Assembly (NCBI GenBank): GCA_000751835.1
Contig: CCMQ01000006.1
Span: 310,001-374,000, forward strand
Direction: 5' to 3'
Source: Necropsobacter rosorum
GTDB lineage: Bacteria; Pseudomonadota; Gammaproteobacteria; Enterobacterales; Pasteurellaceae
DNA: 64,000 nucleotides
Shown: positions 20,218-30,573 of the stretch, piece after piece
How the letters are laid out: the number at the start of each line of letters is the position of its first letter
Position numbering within the stretch: position 1 is the first letter of the stretch
Notes under the pieces: generated by a model
Seen by the model: the letters and a program-made list of their open reading frames with translations, nothing else
Database searches by the model: none
What the model was told of the DNA's origin: nothing
Program-made: the position numbers and the translations under genes

Positions 20218-21135
20218 CTATTTTTTCACCGCACTTTCCACTTCGTCAATCATAATACTCATGCTTTCCAGCCCGCCGAAAGTTAAATACCAGTTGGCGG
20301 CATTCAGGTAAACAATGTGATTGTTTTGCGCCACTTTGGTCTGTTTGATAATCGCGTTATCCAGCACGGTTTGCGCATTGTTGGCTTTATCGGTGATCGC
20401 CGCGGTACGATCCACCACCAATAAATAGTCCGGATTTTTTTCCAGAATATATTCAAAACCGACGCTCATGCCGTGGGTGGAGGATTTGATCGCCTTATCC
20501 GCCGGGGTAAAGCCGAAACCGGTATAAACGATGGCATAGCGGGAGTTGTCACCGAAGGCGCTGATTTTGCTTTCATTAACTAAGGTTATCAGCGCGGTTT
20601 TGCCTTTTACCTGTTCGGCTAAGGTTTTCATACGGCTGTCCAGCGCCGCCAGCTTTTCTTCCGCCAGTGCTTCCCGGCCGAAAATCTGACCGAAAATTCG
20701 GATATTCTGCTGAAAGCTCGGATAGAAATTATCGTAATCCGTTTTAACGAAAAAGACCGGCGCAATTTCTCTTAAGCGATCCAGCACTTTTTCCTGCCGT
20801 CCGGTGGCGATAATCAAATCCGGGTTGAGTTCGTTGATTTTTTCAAATGCCGGTTCCGGCGGCACGCCCACATTGGCATAATTCGCCGCGCTGAATTCGC
20901 TTAAATAATCCGGCACTTTACCGGCGTTGGCAACGCCGACGATGGTCTCTTTCGCCCCCAGCAGCCGGATCGTATCCACCGCGGAAAAATCCAGCACCAC
21001 CACCCGCTTAGGATGTTGCGGCACAACCTGTTTGCCGGCGGCATTTTCGACCGTGATCTCCGCCGCATTGGCCGTGACGACGCCCAAAAAGCCGAGCAAG
21101 GCGACGGCTAAGGTTAAGAAGGTTTTTTTCATCAT
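20218..21135 (-). CDS. Siderophore ABC transporter substrate-binding protein (CeuE/YclQ type)
   Basis: A 305-residue periplasmic binding protein. The start is placed at MMKKTFLTLAV behind AGGAGT; residues 1-24 are a Sec signal peptide ending ANA, and no lipobox is present. The mature part has the class III fold features: HPKRVVVLDFSAVDTIRLLG, an ELNPDLIIATGRQ motif and a long linking helix (EEKLAALDSRMKTLAEQV). Gene order (two permeases, ATPase, binding protein) equals that of ceuBCDE in Campylobacter and yclNOPQ in Bacillus, importers of ferri-catecholates such as enterobactin fragments or petrobactin. Substrate here is inference. It is the last gene of the operon. Confidence 0.88.
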   Translation of the reverse strand: MMKKTFLTLAVALLGFLGVVTANAAEITVENAAGKQVVPQHPKRVVVLDFSAVDTIRLLGAKETIVGVANAGKVPDYLSEFSAANYANVGVPPEPAFEKINELNPDLIIATGRQEKVLDRLREIAPVFFVKTDYDNFYPSFQQNIRIFGQIFGREALAEEKLAALDSRMKTLAEQVKGKTALITLVNESKISAFGDNSRYAIVYTGFGFTPADKAIKSSTHGMSVGFEYILEKNPDYLLVVDRTAAITDKANNAQTVLDNAIIKQTKVAQNNHIVYLNAANWYLTFGGLESMSIMIDEVESAVKK

Positions 21136-21160
21136 AGCGATTACTCCTGTTGTGTTGTGA

Positions 21161-21925
21161 TTAATTTCTGAAATAAACGGCGATTTTATGCCGGTTGATT
21201 TCCTGAATCGGGATCGGCATATCATAAATCGCCTGTAATACCGGCTCCTGCATAATACGGTTCACTTCGCCCTGCTGTACCAACCGGCCTTCTTTCATGG
21301 CAATGATGTAATCGGAATAGCAGGAGGCAAAATTAATATCATGAATCACAATCACCACCGTTTTATTCAGTTCGGTTGTCAGCTTGCGCAGCACCTGCAT
21401 GATCTGCACCGAATGTTTCATATCCAGATTATTCAGCGGTTCGTCCAGCAGAATATAATCCGTATCCTGTGCCAGCGTCATGGCAATATAGGCGCGCTGC
21501 AGCTGACCGCCGCTGAGTTTATCGATATAGCGCTGACGCAGCGGTTGCAGATCCATATAGCCGATGGCATTGTCGATAAAAGTGCGGTCGTTTTCGGTTA
21601 AGTTTCCTTTACTGTACGGAAAACGCCCGAAGCTGACCAGTTCTTCCACCGTCAGACGCAGATTAATATGATTGGATTGTTTTAAGATCGACAGCTGCTT
21701 GGCGATATCCGCACTCTTCTGTTCGTTCAGCCGTTTACCGTTCAGATAAATTTCGCCGCTGTCGGGATTAAGCAAGCGGCTGATAATCGACAGCAGCGTG
21801 CTTTTGCCCGCACCGTTCGGCCCGATAAAGGAGGTGATTTTTCCCTGCGGAATGGTCAGCGACACGTTGTCCACCACCTTTTTATTCGCATAGCTTTTAT
21901 TAATATTCCTGATTTCTATTGCCAT
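21161..21925 (-). CDS. Siderophore ABC transporter ATP-binding protein (CeuD/YclP type)
   Basis: A 254-residue ABC ATPase with Walker A GPNGAGKST near residue 36, signature LSGGQLQRAYIA, Walker B DYILLDEPLNNLD and a switch histidine (VVIVIHDINFA). It energises the permease pair encoded just upstream. Its start overlaps the preceding permease by 10 bp, and the binding-protein gene follows 25 bp later, so the four genes form one transcript. Confidence 0.93.
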   Translation of the reverse strand: MAIEIRNINKSYANKKVVDNVSLTIPQGKITSFIGPNGAGKSTLLSIISRLLNPDSGEIYLNGKRLNEQKSADIAKQLSILKQSNHINLRLTVEELVSFGRFPYSKGNLTENDRTFIDNAIGYMDLQPLRQRYIDKLSGGQLQRAYIAMTLAQDTDYILLDEPLNNLDMKHSVQIMQVLRKLTTELNKTVVIVIHDINFASCYSDYIIAMKEGRLVQQGEVNRIMQEPVLQAIYDMPIPIQEINRHKIAVYFRN

Positions 21926-22881
21926 TTTTTATTCACTCGTAATAACAGGTAGATAAAATAAACACCGCCGACAAAATTCACAATAATACTCAGAGTGGTA
22001 TTAAAGCTGAACACCTGAGAAACCAGCAGCTGACCGAATACCAGCGTAATCACCGCAATCAGCATCGCCGCCGGGATCAGCACCGAATGGCGGTAAGTGC
22101 GGACAAATTCAAAGGTCACATTCATCACCAGCAGACCGAGAAAGGTCAGCGGGCCGACCAGTGCGGTGGAAACCGAGGTCAGAATCGCCACCAGAATCAG
22201 CAAGCGTTTTGCGATGCGATGGTAATCCACGCCGAGGTTAATCGTCTGATCCCGGCCTAAAGACAGCACGTCAAAATAAGGCAGATAGCGGACGGCATAA
22301 ATAATGGCGAGGATCAAAATAGCCAGCGCAAGCCATAAAATATTGGTATTGATGCGGTTAAAACTGGCAAAGCCGATATCCTGCGCGATCTGAAATTCAT
22401 TCGGGTCGATCAGCACTTCCATAAAGGTGGTCAGACTTTGAAAAAAGGTGCCGAAAATAATCCCTACCAGCAGCAGGAAAAAGATATTTTGCTGTTCTTT
22501 TTTAAACAGAAAATGATACAACAGCAGCGAAAACAGCACCATTACGCCGGTACACAGCACAAATAGCAGCACGGAATCAATGGCCATCAGCGTGCCGGAA
22601 CCAAAGATAAAAATAATGCCGGTCTGAATCAGCAGATACAGATTATCCAGCCCCAGAATCGTCGGGGTGAGAATCCGGTTATTGGCGACGGTCATAAAGA
22701 TCATGGTCGCCAGCGCAACGGACATGCCGGTCACCACAATCGCCGCAACCGCCAGTGCACGGCTGTGCAGGGCATATTCCCAGCGATTGGGTAAGTTGTA
22801 AAACAAATATAACGCCACCGCCAGTATGGCTAAGGCGCCCAATAGGATTAATTGGCGGAAAGATGCGGTGTGTTTAGCCAT
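21916..22881 (-). CDS. Siderophore ABC transporter permease (second; CeuC/YclO type)
   Basis: A 321-residue FecCD-family inner-membrane permease with about nine hydrophobic segments and the conserved cytoplasmic coupling stretch (GLLVMNVTFEFVRTYRHSVL). It pairs with the permease encoded upstream to form the heterodimeric channel. Its start overlaps that gene by 8 bp, and its stop overlaps the ATPase by 10 bp. Confidence 0.92.
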   Translation of the reverse strand: MAKHTASFRQLILLGALAILAVALYLFYNLPNRWEYALHSRALAVAAIVVTGMSVALATMIFMTVANNRILTPTILGLDNLYLLIQTGIIFIFGSGTLMAIDSVLLFVLCTGVMVLFSLLLYHFLFKKEQQNIFFLLLVGIIFGTFFQSLTTFMEVLIDPNEFQIAQDIGFASFNRINTNILWLALAILILAIIYAVRYLPYFDVLSLGRDQTINLGVDYHRIAKRLLILVAILTSVSTALVGPLTFLGLLVMNVTFEFVRTYRHSVLIPAAMLIAVITLVFGQLLVSQVFSFNTTLSIIVNFVGGVYFIYLLLRVNKKWQ

Positions 22882-23827
22882 GGCGATACCGTTTCAATAA
22901 CAAATACAGGAAAATGCCGCTGCCGAACACTCCGACCATCGCATTAATGGAAATTTCGTACGGATAAATCACCGCACGCCCCAAAATATCACACAACAGC
23001 ACGAACACCGCCCCCAGCAATGCGGTATGCGACAATATTTTTTTCAGATTATCGCCCAGATACAGGGTAACGATATTCGGAATAATCAGCCCTAAAAACG
23101 GAATCACGCCCACCGATACGATCACAATGGACGATACCGTCGCCACAATGGCCAGCCCCAGATATAAAACCTGCTGATAGTTCAAGCCGAGATTGGTGGC
23201 GAAATCCTGCCCCATGCCGACAATGGAAAAGCGGTTGGCAAACAGGTAGGCGATCAGCAAAGCGGGAATGCTGAAATACAGTATTTCATAGCGCCCTGAC
23301 ATCACCAGAGAAAAATCGCCCTGTAGCCAGCCGGACAGATTTTGCAGCAAATCCTGCTGATAGGCGATAAACGCGGTAATCGAGCTGATAATATTGCCGA
23401 ACATAATGCCGACCAGCGGCACAAAGATCGTATCCTTAAATTTCAGGCGGGATAAAATGGTCATAAACAGCAACGTGCCGATAAAGGACACCACAATGGC
23501 AATCGCCGTTTTCAACAGCATGGATGCGGCGGGAAACAGCAATATCGCGATCAGAATGCCTAAACGCGCGCTGTCCATAGTCCCTGCCGTGGTCGGCGAC
23601 ACAAACCGGTTGCGACTGAGCTGCTGCATCACCAAACCGCAGATACTCAGCGCCGCACCGGCGATAAGAATGCTGATCAGGCGCGGGATGCGGCTGATTA
23701 AAAAAATCTGCCATTGCATCGGATCCAAATGCAGCAATCCCTGCAGATTCACCGTACTCACACCGAGAAAAAGAGAAACCACGGAAAGCAACAATAATAA
23801 GATAAACAGATAACGGCGTTTAATCAT
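22874..23827 (-). CDS. Siderophore ABC transporter permease (first; CeuB/YclN type)
   Basis: A 317-residue FecCD-family permease, first gene of the operon. It has a signal-anchor-like N-terminus (RRYLFILLLLLSVVSLFLG), the family motif RIPRLISILIAGAALSICGLVMQ (first 20 residues RIPRLISILIAGAALSICGL) and the coupling region PFLGLIIPNIVTLYLG. A Fur-like box lies 22 bp upstream of the ATG, so expression is probably repressed in iron-replete cells. Confidence 0.92.
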   Translation of the reverse strand: MIKRRYLFILLLLLSVVSLFLGVSTVNLQGLLHLDPMQWQIFLISRIPRLISILIAGAALSICGLVMQQLSRNRFVSPTTAGTMDSARLGILIAILLFPAASMLLKTAIAIVVSFIGTLLFMTILSRLKFKDTIFVPLVGIMFGNIISSITAFIAYQQDLLQNLSGWLQGDFSLVMSGRYEILYFSIPALLIAYLFANRFSIVGMGQDFATNLGLNYQQVLYLGLAIVATVSSIVIVSVGVIPFLGLIIPNIVTLYLGDNLKKILSHTALLGAVFVLLCDILGRAVIYPYEISINAMVGVFGSGIFLYLLLKRYRHG

Positions 23828-23848
23828 AAAATGTCATATAAAATTAAA

Positions 23849-23867
23849 AATGAGAATAATTATTATG
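23849..23867 (-). promoter_or_regulatory. Fur-box-like site upstream of the siderophore importer
   Basis: AATGAGAATAATTATTATG matches 13 of 19 positions of the classical Fur consensus (GATAATGATAATCATTATC), and its central ATAAT.ATTAT part is symmetrical. It sits 22 bp before the first permease gene. Function is inferred from the match and from the iron-import cargo. Confidence 0.65.
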
Positions 23868-23915
23868 AGTAAATGAGCATAATATCATGCCTTATTTCAG
23901 GCGCAATAACAAGCA

Positions 23916-23957
23916 TAAAAAATGCAGCGGAAAACCTTGAATTTTTCCACCGCACTT
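23916..23957 (-). terminator. Possible mepM terminator
   Basis: On the minus strand, an uptake signal leads into GGAAAA, which can pair with TTTTCC before a run of six T. The stem is interrupted, so this is tentative. Confidence 0.4.
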
Positions 23958-23989
23958 TTGCTTACTACCAGGAGAAAATGGGTATTGCG

Positions 23990-25576
23990 TTACATTTTTA
24001 ACTGCCGCTCGGCCTCTTTGGCGCGCAGCAGGAACTGACGACGTTCGGCAGTTGACATTTCGCTGCTGGTGCCCGGCAGTTTAACGGTTAACGGATTGAC
24101 CGGTCGCCCGTTAATATGAAATTCGTAATGCAGATGCGGGCCGGTGGAACGCCCGGTATTCCCCGACAAGGCAATCCGTTCGCCGCGTTTCACCGTTTGA
24201 CCGGCTTTCACCAACGGTTTGCTTAAATGCATATAAACGGTCTGATATTCACGACCATGGCGGATAACGATATAGCGCCCCGCGCCGCTGGCCTGATAGG
24301 CCACTTTTTCCACCCGGCCGTCTGCCGGCGCAATAACCGGCGTGCCGATCGACATGGCAAAATCCACCCCGTTATGCGGGCGTACGCGGCCGGTGACCGG
24401 ATGGCGGCGAGCAGGATTAAACGGCGATGAAACCCGCGCCTGACGCTGCATCGGATAACGGGCAAAACCCTTGCCTAAGGTTTCCCCCTGACGGTTATAA
24501 TAGCGCCCGTTGCCGGCCTGAATGGCATAATAGCTTTTTCCGCCGGAGATAATATGAATGGCTTCCACATTCCCCTGCCCGGTCAGCTTATTATCCAGAT
24601 ATTCACGCGAAACCAGCACGGCAAATTTATCATCCTTTTTCAGTCGGTTCATGCTGATTTGCCATTGCAGTGCGGTCACTAACTGACTGATTTGTTTACC
24701 GTCCAGCCCCAAGCGCCGCAGGCTGGCGGCAAATGAGCCGGTGATCTGGCCTCTCAGGGTTTCTTTTTTCCAGATGCTTTTCTTTTCCAGAATCTGGCGC
24801 TTAAATTTTCCGTTTTCCTGCCGTTCGTAAATACGTTCTTCTTTTTCCGAGACCAGCCAGTTTAAATATTCCAGTTCATTGTCGCGGTTTAAAATCCAGT
24901 AAAACTGTTGCCCGGCCCGCAGTTTTTTCAACTCAGGATAGGCGGCGATCAATTCCTTGCTGGTATCATCCTCCAGACCGGACTGTTCCAGCACATCTTT
25001 CAGCGTATCACCGCGGACAACCGTATGGCTGAACTGATTTTTGATCCGCAGCGCCTGATCCGCTACATCCAGCAAATCATTCAGCACGCTTTGGGCGTCC
25101 TGCGGTAATTGCGACATGCCGTCATCTTCATCCAGATCGACCTGATCCACTTCGTCGTCATGTCCCTGTAAATCGTCATCATAGGAAGTGGCGTCTTCTG
25201 CCGGTGGCGGCAACGGACTCTGCTGCCCCGGACGGTGTAACAGCGCCGCGTTCATGGCGGCATTCAGCGCCATAGACACGGCGTCGGTTTGCGTCGGCAG
25301 CGAGTCGGCAAGCGCATTGACATCGACGAATTGCGGTGCGACAGGCTCCGGCGGCGGTGCGGTTTCATTTAAAGGCTGATATTGGCTCTCATCGCCGGCA
25401 ACCACGGTTTCCAGCTTGGTTTCCGCCGTCTCTTTCAGGCTCAGCAGCATCCCCGCCAGAATAGAGAGAATAGCCAAAAAGAAAATCGCTGCTTTAATCC
25501 GCGATTTTCTTTTTCGTCTGTCCCTTGCCAACTTAACGTGCCGCACTCTCTGTTTTTCCTTTGATGACCACTTCAT
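23990..25576 (-). CDS. mepM: Murein DD-endopeptidase, M23 family (MepM-like)
   Basis: A 528-residue periplasmic enzyme expected to cut peptide crosslinks in murein so that new strands can be inserted. A basic N-terminus is followed by one membrane anchor ([17 protein letters not shown], about residues 29-45), a Pro/Asp-rich linker with an acidic run near 145-160, a LysM/OapA-like region ([18 protein letters not shown]) and the M23 metalloprotease domain with the zinc motifs [14 protein letters not shown] and TGPHLHYEF. It is transcribed away from znuCB as yebA/mepM is in E. coli, but znuA is not next to it. Confidence 0.92.
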   Translation of the reverse strand: MKWSSKEKQRVRHVKLARDRRKRKSRIKAAIFFLAILSILAGMLLSLKETAETKLETVVAGDESQYQPLNETAPPPEPVAPQFVDVNALADSLPTQTDAVSMALNAAMNAALLHRPGQQSPLPPPAEDATSYDDDLQGHDDEVDQVDLDEDDGMSQLPQDAQSVLNDLLDVADQALRIKNQFSHTVVRGDTLKDVLEQSGLEDDTSKELIAAYPELKKLRAGQQFYWILNRDNELEYLNWLVSEKEERIYERQENGKFKRQILEKKSIWKKETLRGQITGSFAASLRRLGLDGKQISQLVTALQWQISMNRLKKDDKFAVLVSREYLDNKLTGQGNVEAIHIISGGKSYYAIQAGNGRYYNRQGETLGKGFARYPMQRQARVSSPFNPARRHPVTGRVRPHNGVDFAMSIGTPVIAPADGRVEKVAYQASGAGRYIVIRHGREYQTVYMHLSKPLVKAGQTVKRGERIALSGNTGRSTGPHLHYEFHINGRPVNPLTVKLPGTSSEMSTAERRQFLLRAKEAERQLKM

Positions 25577-25654
25577 GAGAACTTTGCATGCTATTCAGAC
25601 CAACGATAAGGCAAAAAATTCAGCCCCGAATTGAAAAAAAACATTAACCGGATA

Positions 25655-25670
25655 AATTATAAACATAATT
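25655..25670. promoter_or_regulatory. Inverted repeat in the mepM-znuC divergent region
   Basis: AATTAT-AAAC-ATAATT is a perfect 6-bp inverted repeat in an AT-rich stretch, 73 bp before the chosen znuC start. It could be a Zur operator by position, but the match to the enteric Zur site is weak. Confidence 0.3.
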
Positions 25671-25742
25671 CAACTTCAGCTTGTTAAAAACGGGAAAATA
25701 AGCTATTTTAAGCCGATTATTTAGCACTTGAATACAGCGACA

Positions 25743-26552
25743 ATGCAGGTTCGTTCCGTGACACATCCTCTTATTGAGTTAAAGCATATCAATGTTCGTT
25801 TCGAACAGAAAACCGCTTTACAGAACATCAATTTAACCATTTATCCCAACTCGGTGATCACCATCGTCGGCCCCAACGGCGGCGGTAAATCCACCTTGCT
25901 GAAAGTGCTGCTGAAACTGCTGCCGCCCACCTCCGGCAGCGTCATTTATCACCGCAACGTGCGGATCGGCTATGTGCCGCAGAAAATTCATCTCGATCAC
26001 AGCCTGCCGATAACAGTGGAAAAATTCCTGTCCCTGAAAAAAGGGATCAGCAACACCGCTATCCGCGAAACACTGGCGCTTTTGTCGATCGGCGAATTAG
26101 TGCATAACAGCATGCAGAAGCTATCCGGCGGTGAAATGCAGCGGGTCTTGCTGGCACGCGCGATTTTAAACCGACCGCACCTTTTGGTGCTGGACGAACC
26201 CACTCAGGGCGTGGATATTAACGGTCAGGCGGAGCTTTACCAGCTGATTCATCAAACCCGGCAGACCCTGAATTGCGCGGTGCTGATGGTTTCCCATGAT
26301 CTGCACATCGTGATGGCGGATACCAATGAAGTGCTGTGCATTAACCAGCATGTTTGCTGCGCCGGAACCCCGGAAAGCGTATCCAACGATCCGACCTTTA
26401 TTCATTTTTTCGGTGATCAGTTATCAAAAAATATCGCCTTTTATACTCATCACCATAATCATAAACACAACATCCACGGCGATGTCTGCTGCAATCGTTA
26501 TTTTCATTCGCAGCAATGCGCCCACCGGTTTGAAAACAAGGATAACTCATGA
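25743..26552 (+). CDS. znuC: Zinc ABC transporter ATP-binding protein ZnuC
   Basis: A 269-residue ABC ATPase driving zinc import with ZnuB. It has Walker [10 protein letters not shown], signature [14 protein letters not shown] and Walker [13 protein letters not shown]. The C-terminal tail is rich in His and Cys ([16 protein letters not shown], then HSQQCAHRF), typical in kind for ZnuC and a possible zinc sensor. The start is uncertain: a TTG at 25728, ATG at 25743 and GTG at 25758 are in frame, and only the GTG has a weak CAGG site ahead. The stop overlaps znuB as ATGA. The binding protein ZnuA must be encoded elsewhere. Confidence 0.93.
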   Translation: MQVRSVTHPLIELKHINVRFEQKTALQNINLTIYPNSVITIVGPNGGGKSTLLKVLLKLLPPTSGSVIYHRNVRIGYVPQKIHLDHSLPITVEKFLSLKKGISNTAIRETLALLSIGELVHNSMQKLSGGEMQRVLLARAILNRPHLLVLDEPTQGVDINGQAELYQLIHQTRQTLNCAVLMVSHDLHIVMADTNEVLCINQHVCCAGTPESVSNDPTFIHFFGDQLSKNIAFYTHHHNHKHNIHGDVCCNRYFHSQQCAHRFENKDNS

Positions 26553-27334
26553 TCGATATTCTGCTTCCCGCCTGGCTGACCGGAATGTTGCTGTCATTAA
26601 TCACCGCCCCGCTCGGCGCGTTTGTGGTGTGGCGCAAAATGGCGTATTTCGGCGATACGCTGGCACATTCCGCGCTGCTCGGCGTGGCGCTGGGAATTTT
26701 TCTGCACATCAATCCGTATCTGGCGATTGTCGTACTCACGTTGCTGATTGCCGGATTCATGGTCTGGCTGGAAAGCAATACCCAGTTTTCCGTCGATACG
26801 CTGCTGGGCATTATCGCCCACAGCTGCCTTTCGCTCGGCGTGGTCACGGTGGGGTTACTGCACAATGTGCGCGTTGATCTGATGGCTTATTTGTTCGGTG
26901 ATCTGCTGGCGATTAATTACGATGACTTATATTTTATCGGCGGCGGCGCCCTTTTCGTGATGGTGACGCTGTTTTATTGCTGGAAACCGCTGCTGTCCAC
27001 CACCGTCAGCCCCGAACTGGCACAGGTAGAAGGTATTAATATCCGCCGGATGCGCTTTATTCTCATGATGCTGACCGCCTTAACCATCGCACTCAGCATG
27101 AAATTTGTCGGCGCCCTGATCATCACCTCGCTGTTGATTATTCCCGCCGCAACCGCCCGGCGTTTTGCCCGCACCCCGGAAACCATGGTGTGTATCGGCA
27201 TCCTGATCAGCATGTTATCCGTTTCGCTGGGTTTAACCCTGTCCGCCTGCTACGATACCGCCGCCGGCCCTTCTGTGGTGATCTGTTCAACCTTCTTATT
27301 TCTGCTGTCCTTATTTAAGAAAGAAATCAATTAA
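26549..27334 (+). CDS. znuB: Zinc ABC transporter permease ZnuB
   Basis: A 261-residue inner-membrane permease of the metal ABC family (ABC-3) with seven to eight hydrophobic segments. The N-terminus has the family motif [25 protein letters not shown] (first 20: [20 protein letters not shown]) that couples to the ATPase. It overlaps znuC by four bases, and a bidirectional terminator follows. Confidence 0.94.
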   Translation: MIDILLPAWLTGMLLSLITAPLGAFVVWRKMAYFGDTLAHSALLGVALGIFLHINPYLAIVVLTLLIAGFMVWLESNTQFSVDTLLGIIAHSCLSLGVVTVGLLHNVRVDLMAYLFGDLLAINYDDLYFIGGGALFVMVTLFYCWKPLLSTTVSPELAQVEGINIRRMRFILMMLTALTIALSMKFVGALIITSLLIIPAATARRFARTPETMVCIGILISMLSVSLGLTLSACYDTAAGPSVVICSTFLFLLSLFKKEIN

Positions 27335-27385
27335 AAAACCACCGCACTTCAAACGCCTTGCAGCGCTAAAGTGCGGTGATTTTTT
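27333..27385. terminator. Bidirectional terminator of znuB and amtB from an inverted uptake-signal pair
   Basis: CACCGCACTT (27340-27349) pairs with AAGTGCGGTG (27369-27378) across a 19-base loop. A run of A lies before it and ATTTTTT after it, so either strand meets a U-run. It lies between two converging genes. Confidence 0.82.
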
Positions 27386-27466
27386 GCACGGTTTTTTGCC
27401 CTGCCGCCGGCGTGCGGACTCGTGCCTGTCCGTTCGGCGATACAGGGCAAACCGTATCAATATCGG

Positions 27467-28765
27467 TTATTCCACCCGTTCGCCGTGCAGCACCAAATCC
27501 AGCCCCTGCCGTTCCGCATCATGATCCACACGCAGACCGATGAACTTATCGATGATCTTCAGTAAAATAACGCTGCCGACAGCGCTGAATACCACGGTGA
27601 TCAGCACGCTTTTCAGCTGAATCCAGACGGTAGTTTCCGCACCGGTAATCTCGCTTGAAACAAATATGCCGGTTAATACTGCGCCGACGATACCGCCGAT
27701 GCCGTGAATGCCGAAGGCATCCAGACTGTCGTCATAGCCACACCAATATTTCAGCTTCGTTACCCCTACAAAACACACGGCGCCGGTTATTGCGCCGATA
27801 AACAGCGCGCTTTGTACCGACACGAATCCCGCGGCCGGCGTAATGCCGACTAATCCCGCCACTGCGCCGGAAACCAGCCCCAATGCCGAAGGTTTATGCC
27901 GGCATAAGGTTTCGATCAAAATCCAGCTTAACGCGCCTGACGCTGCGGCGATCTGCGTAGTTGCCAGCGCCATGCCCGCTCGGCCGTCCGCCGCCAGCGC
28001 AGAACCGGCGTTAAAACCGAACCAGCCGATCCATAGCATCGCCGTACCGATTAACGTCAATACCAAGTTATGCGGTGTGATGACTTCGCGCCCGTAGCCG
28101 ACACGTTTTCCCAGCATAATCGCCGCCACCAGCCCGGCAACCCCGGCATTAATATGAATCACCGTGCCGCCGGCGTAATCCAGCACGCCATCATTTGCCA
28201 GCCAGCCGTCCAACGCCCACACCCAATGGGCGGTCGGTACATAAATCAGCAGCGACCAAAGCCCGACAAAACACAATAAGGCGGAAAATTTCATCCGTTC
28301 GGCCAAGGCGCCGGTGATAATCGCACCGGCAATAATCGCAAACGCCATTTGGAACACCATAAAGACCGATTCCGGAATCGTCGGCGCACCGGGATACACC
28401 GTCAGCATTTGTTGCTCGGTAAACACATTCAGCCCGTTTAAAAACAAACGTTCGCTCCCGCCTAGAAACCCGTCGCCGGGGGTAAACGCCAGACTATAGC
28501 CGACGCCCATCCATAACAGGGAAATTAAGCAACATACCGCAAAACTCTGCACCATGGTCGCCAGCACATTTTTCTTGCGCACCATACCGCCGTAAAATAG
28601 CGCTAAACCGGGAATGGTCATAAATAACACCAAAATGGCGCATACCGCAACCCAAGCCGTATCGCCCGCCTGTAACTCCGCGACCGGTCGAATCCAGTCG
28701 GTCAGCTGCGCAAAGGTGGCCGGCGATAAACCGGCCGATAATCCGAGTAAACAATATTTTTTCAT
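27467..28765 (-). CDS. amtB: Ammonium transporter AmtB
   Basis: A 432-residue inner-membrane channel of the Amt/Rh family. A cleavable signal peptide (ending TFA) is followed by about eleven membrane helices. The two pore histidines are in VIHINAGVAGLVAA and FGIHGIGGIVGAVLTG, and the family signature DYAGGTVIHIN is present. The glnK gene lies 21 bp upstream on the same strand; the PII trimer is known to plug AmtB when nitrogen is plentiful. H. influenzae lacks this pair as far as I recall, so the organism has wider nitrogen options. Confidence 0.96.
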   Translation of the reverse strand: MKKYCLLGLSAGLSPATFAQLTDWIRPVAELQAGDTAWVAVCAILVLFMTIPGLALFYGGMVRKKNVLATMVQSFAVCCLISLLWMGVGYSLAFTPGDGFLGGSERLFLNGLNVFTEQQMLTVYPGAPTIPESVFMVFQMAFAIIAGAIITGALAERMKFSALLCFVGLWSLLIYVPTAHWVWALDGWLANDGVLDYAGGTVIHINAGVAGLVAAIMLGKRVGYGREVITPHNLVLTLIGTAMLWIGWFGFNAGSALAADGRAGMALATTQIAAASGALSWILIETLCRHKPSALGLVSGAVAGLVGITPAAGFVSVQSALFIGAITGAVCFVGVTKLKYWCGYDDSLDAFGIHGIGGIVGAVLTGIFVSSEITGAETTVWIQLKSVLITVVFSAVGSVILLKIIDKFIGLRVDHDAERQGLDLVLHGERVE

Positions 28766-28786
28766 AAACCACCTGCCATCTCACTG

Positions 28787-29137
<351 letters not shown>

Positions 29138-29170
29138 TTAAGTTGATTGCCGTTACGCCACCGTTCAGCC

Positions 29171-29206
29171 CCGGTTGCCAAACCGGCAGTGCATCAAACA
29201 CTGCCG
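29171..29206 (-). promoter_or_regulatory. Overlapping alternative hairpins in the glnK leader
   Basis: Two perfect inverted repeats share bases 29184-29186: CGGCAGTG (29184-29191)/CACTGCCG (29199-29206) with a seven-base loop, and CCGGTT (29171-29176)/AACCGG (29181-29186) with loop GCCA. They cannot both form fully in one RNA. They lie 46-81 bp before the glnK start. They may be a leader switch or an operator; neither is shown. Confidence 0.45.
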
Positions 29207-29396
29207 AAAACAAAATAACATTAATAAAAATCTAAGTAAATATTAATTTATATAAAAAATATTTATTAAATTAAGCTAAAAATAAAATAAAAACCAACAA
29301 TAAAGAGATTTTATTAAATAACAAACTAAATCATGAATACCATAACGAGATACGGCGCGCAACTTAAGCGACGGGCGGATATCTGAAAAAATACAT

Positions 29397-29434
29397 AAAA
29401 AAACACCGCACTTTAGGGACATAAAAGTGCGGTG
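29397..29434 (-). terminator. metF terminator from an inverted uptake-signal pair
   Basis: CACCGCACTTT (29404-29414) pairs with AAAGTGCGGTG (29424-29434). On the minus strand a run of seven T (29403 down to 29397) follows the stem. It lies 22 bp past the metF stop. Confidence 0.85.
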
Positions 29435-29456
29435 CAAAATCCGATAATTTTTTGCG

Positions 29457-30347
<891 letters not shown>

Positions 30348-30573
30348 TCACTCCCGTTCCGCCGTATTTCCAACCCGGCCATATATGTTCAATAACCCGT
30401 CATATAACGCATGATAACGGATTTCGGTATTAAACTTAAACACAAAACGAATATGTGTCAATTTCAAATATTTCATTATTTTTATGAACGGAATTCATAA
30501 TAAACTTATTTGTAGTCATCTGGCGAATTCGCTATACTCAAGGCAATTTCAACTTGTCAGGTTTAGGAATAAG

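Noticed and set aside
20071-20286. 71-codon open frame after prs
   Set aside because: It runs through the minus-strand terminator and into the binding-protein gene in antisense; no ribosome site.
26398-26865. 155-codon open frame antisense to znuC/znuB
   Set aside because: Crosses two overlapping real genes; composition is not protein-like.
27333-27385. Transposon inverted repeats
   Set aside because: The paired sequences are uptake-signal copies forming a terminator; no transposase or target duplication is present.
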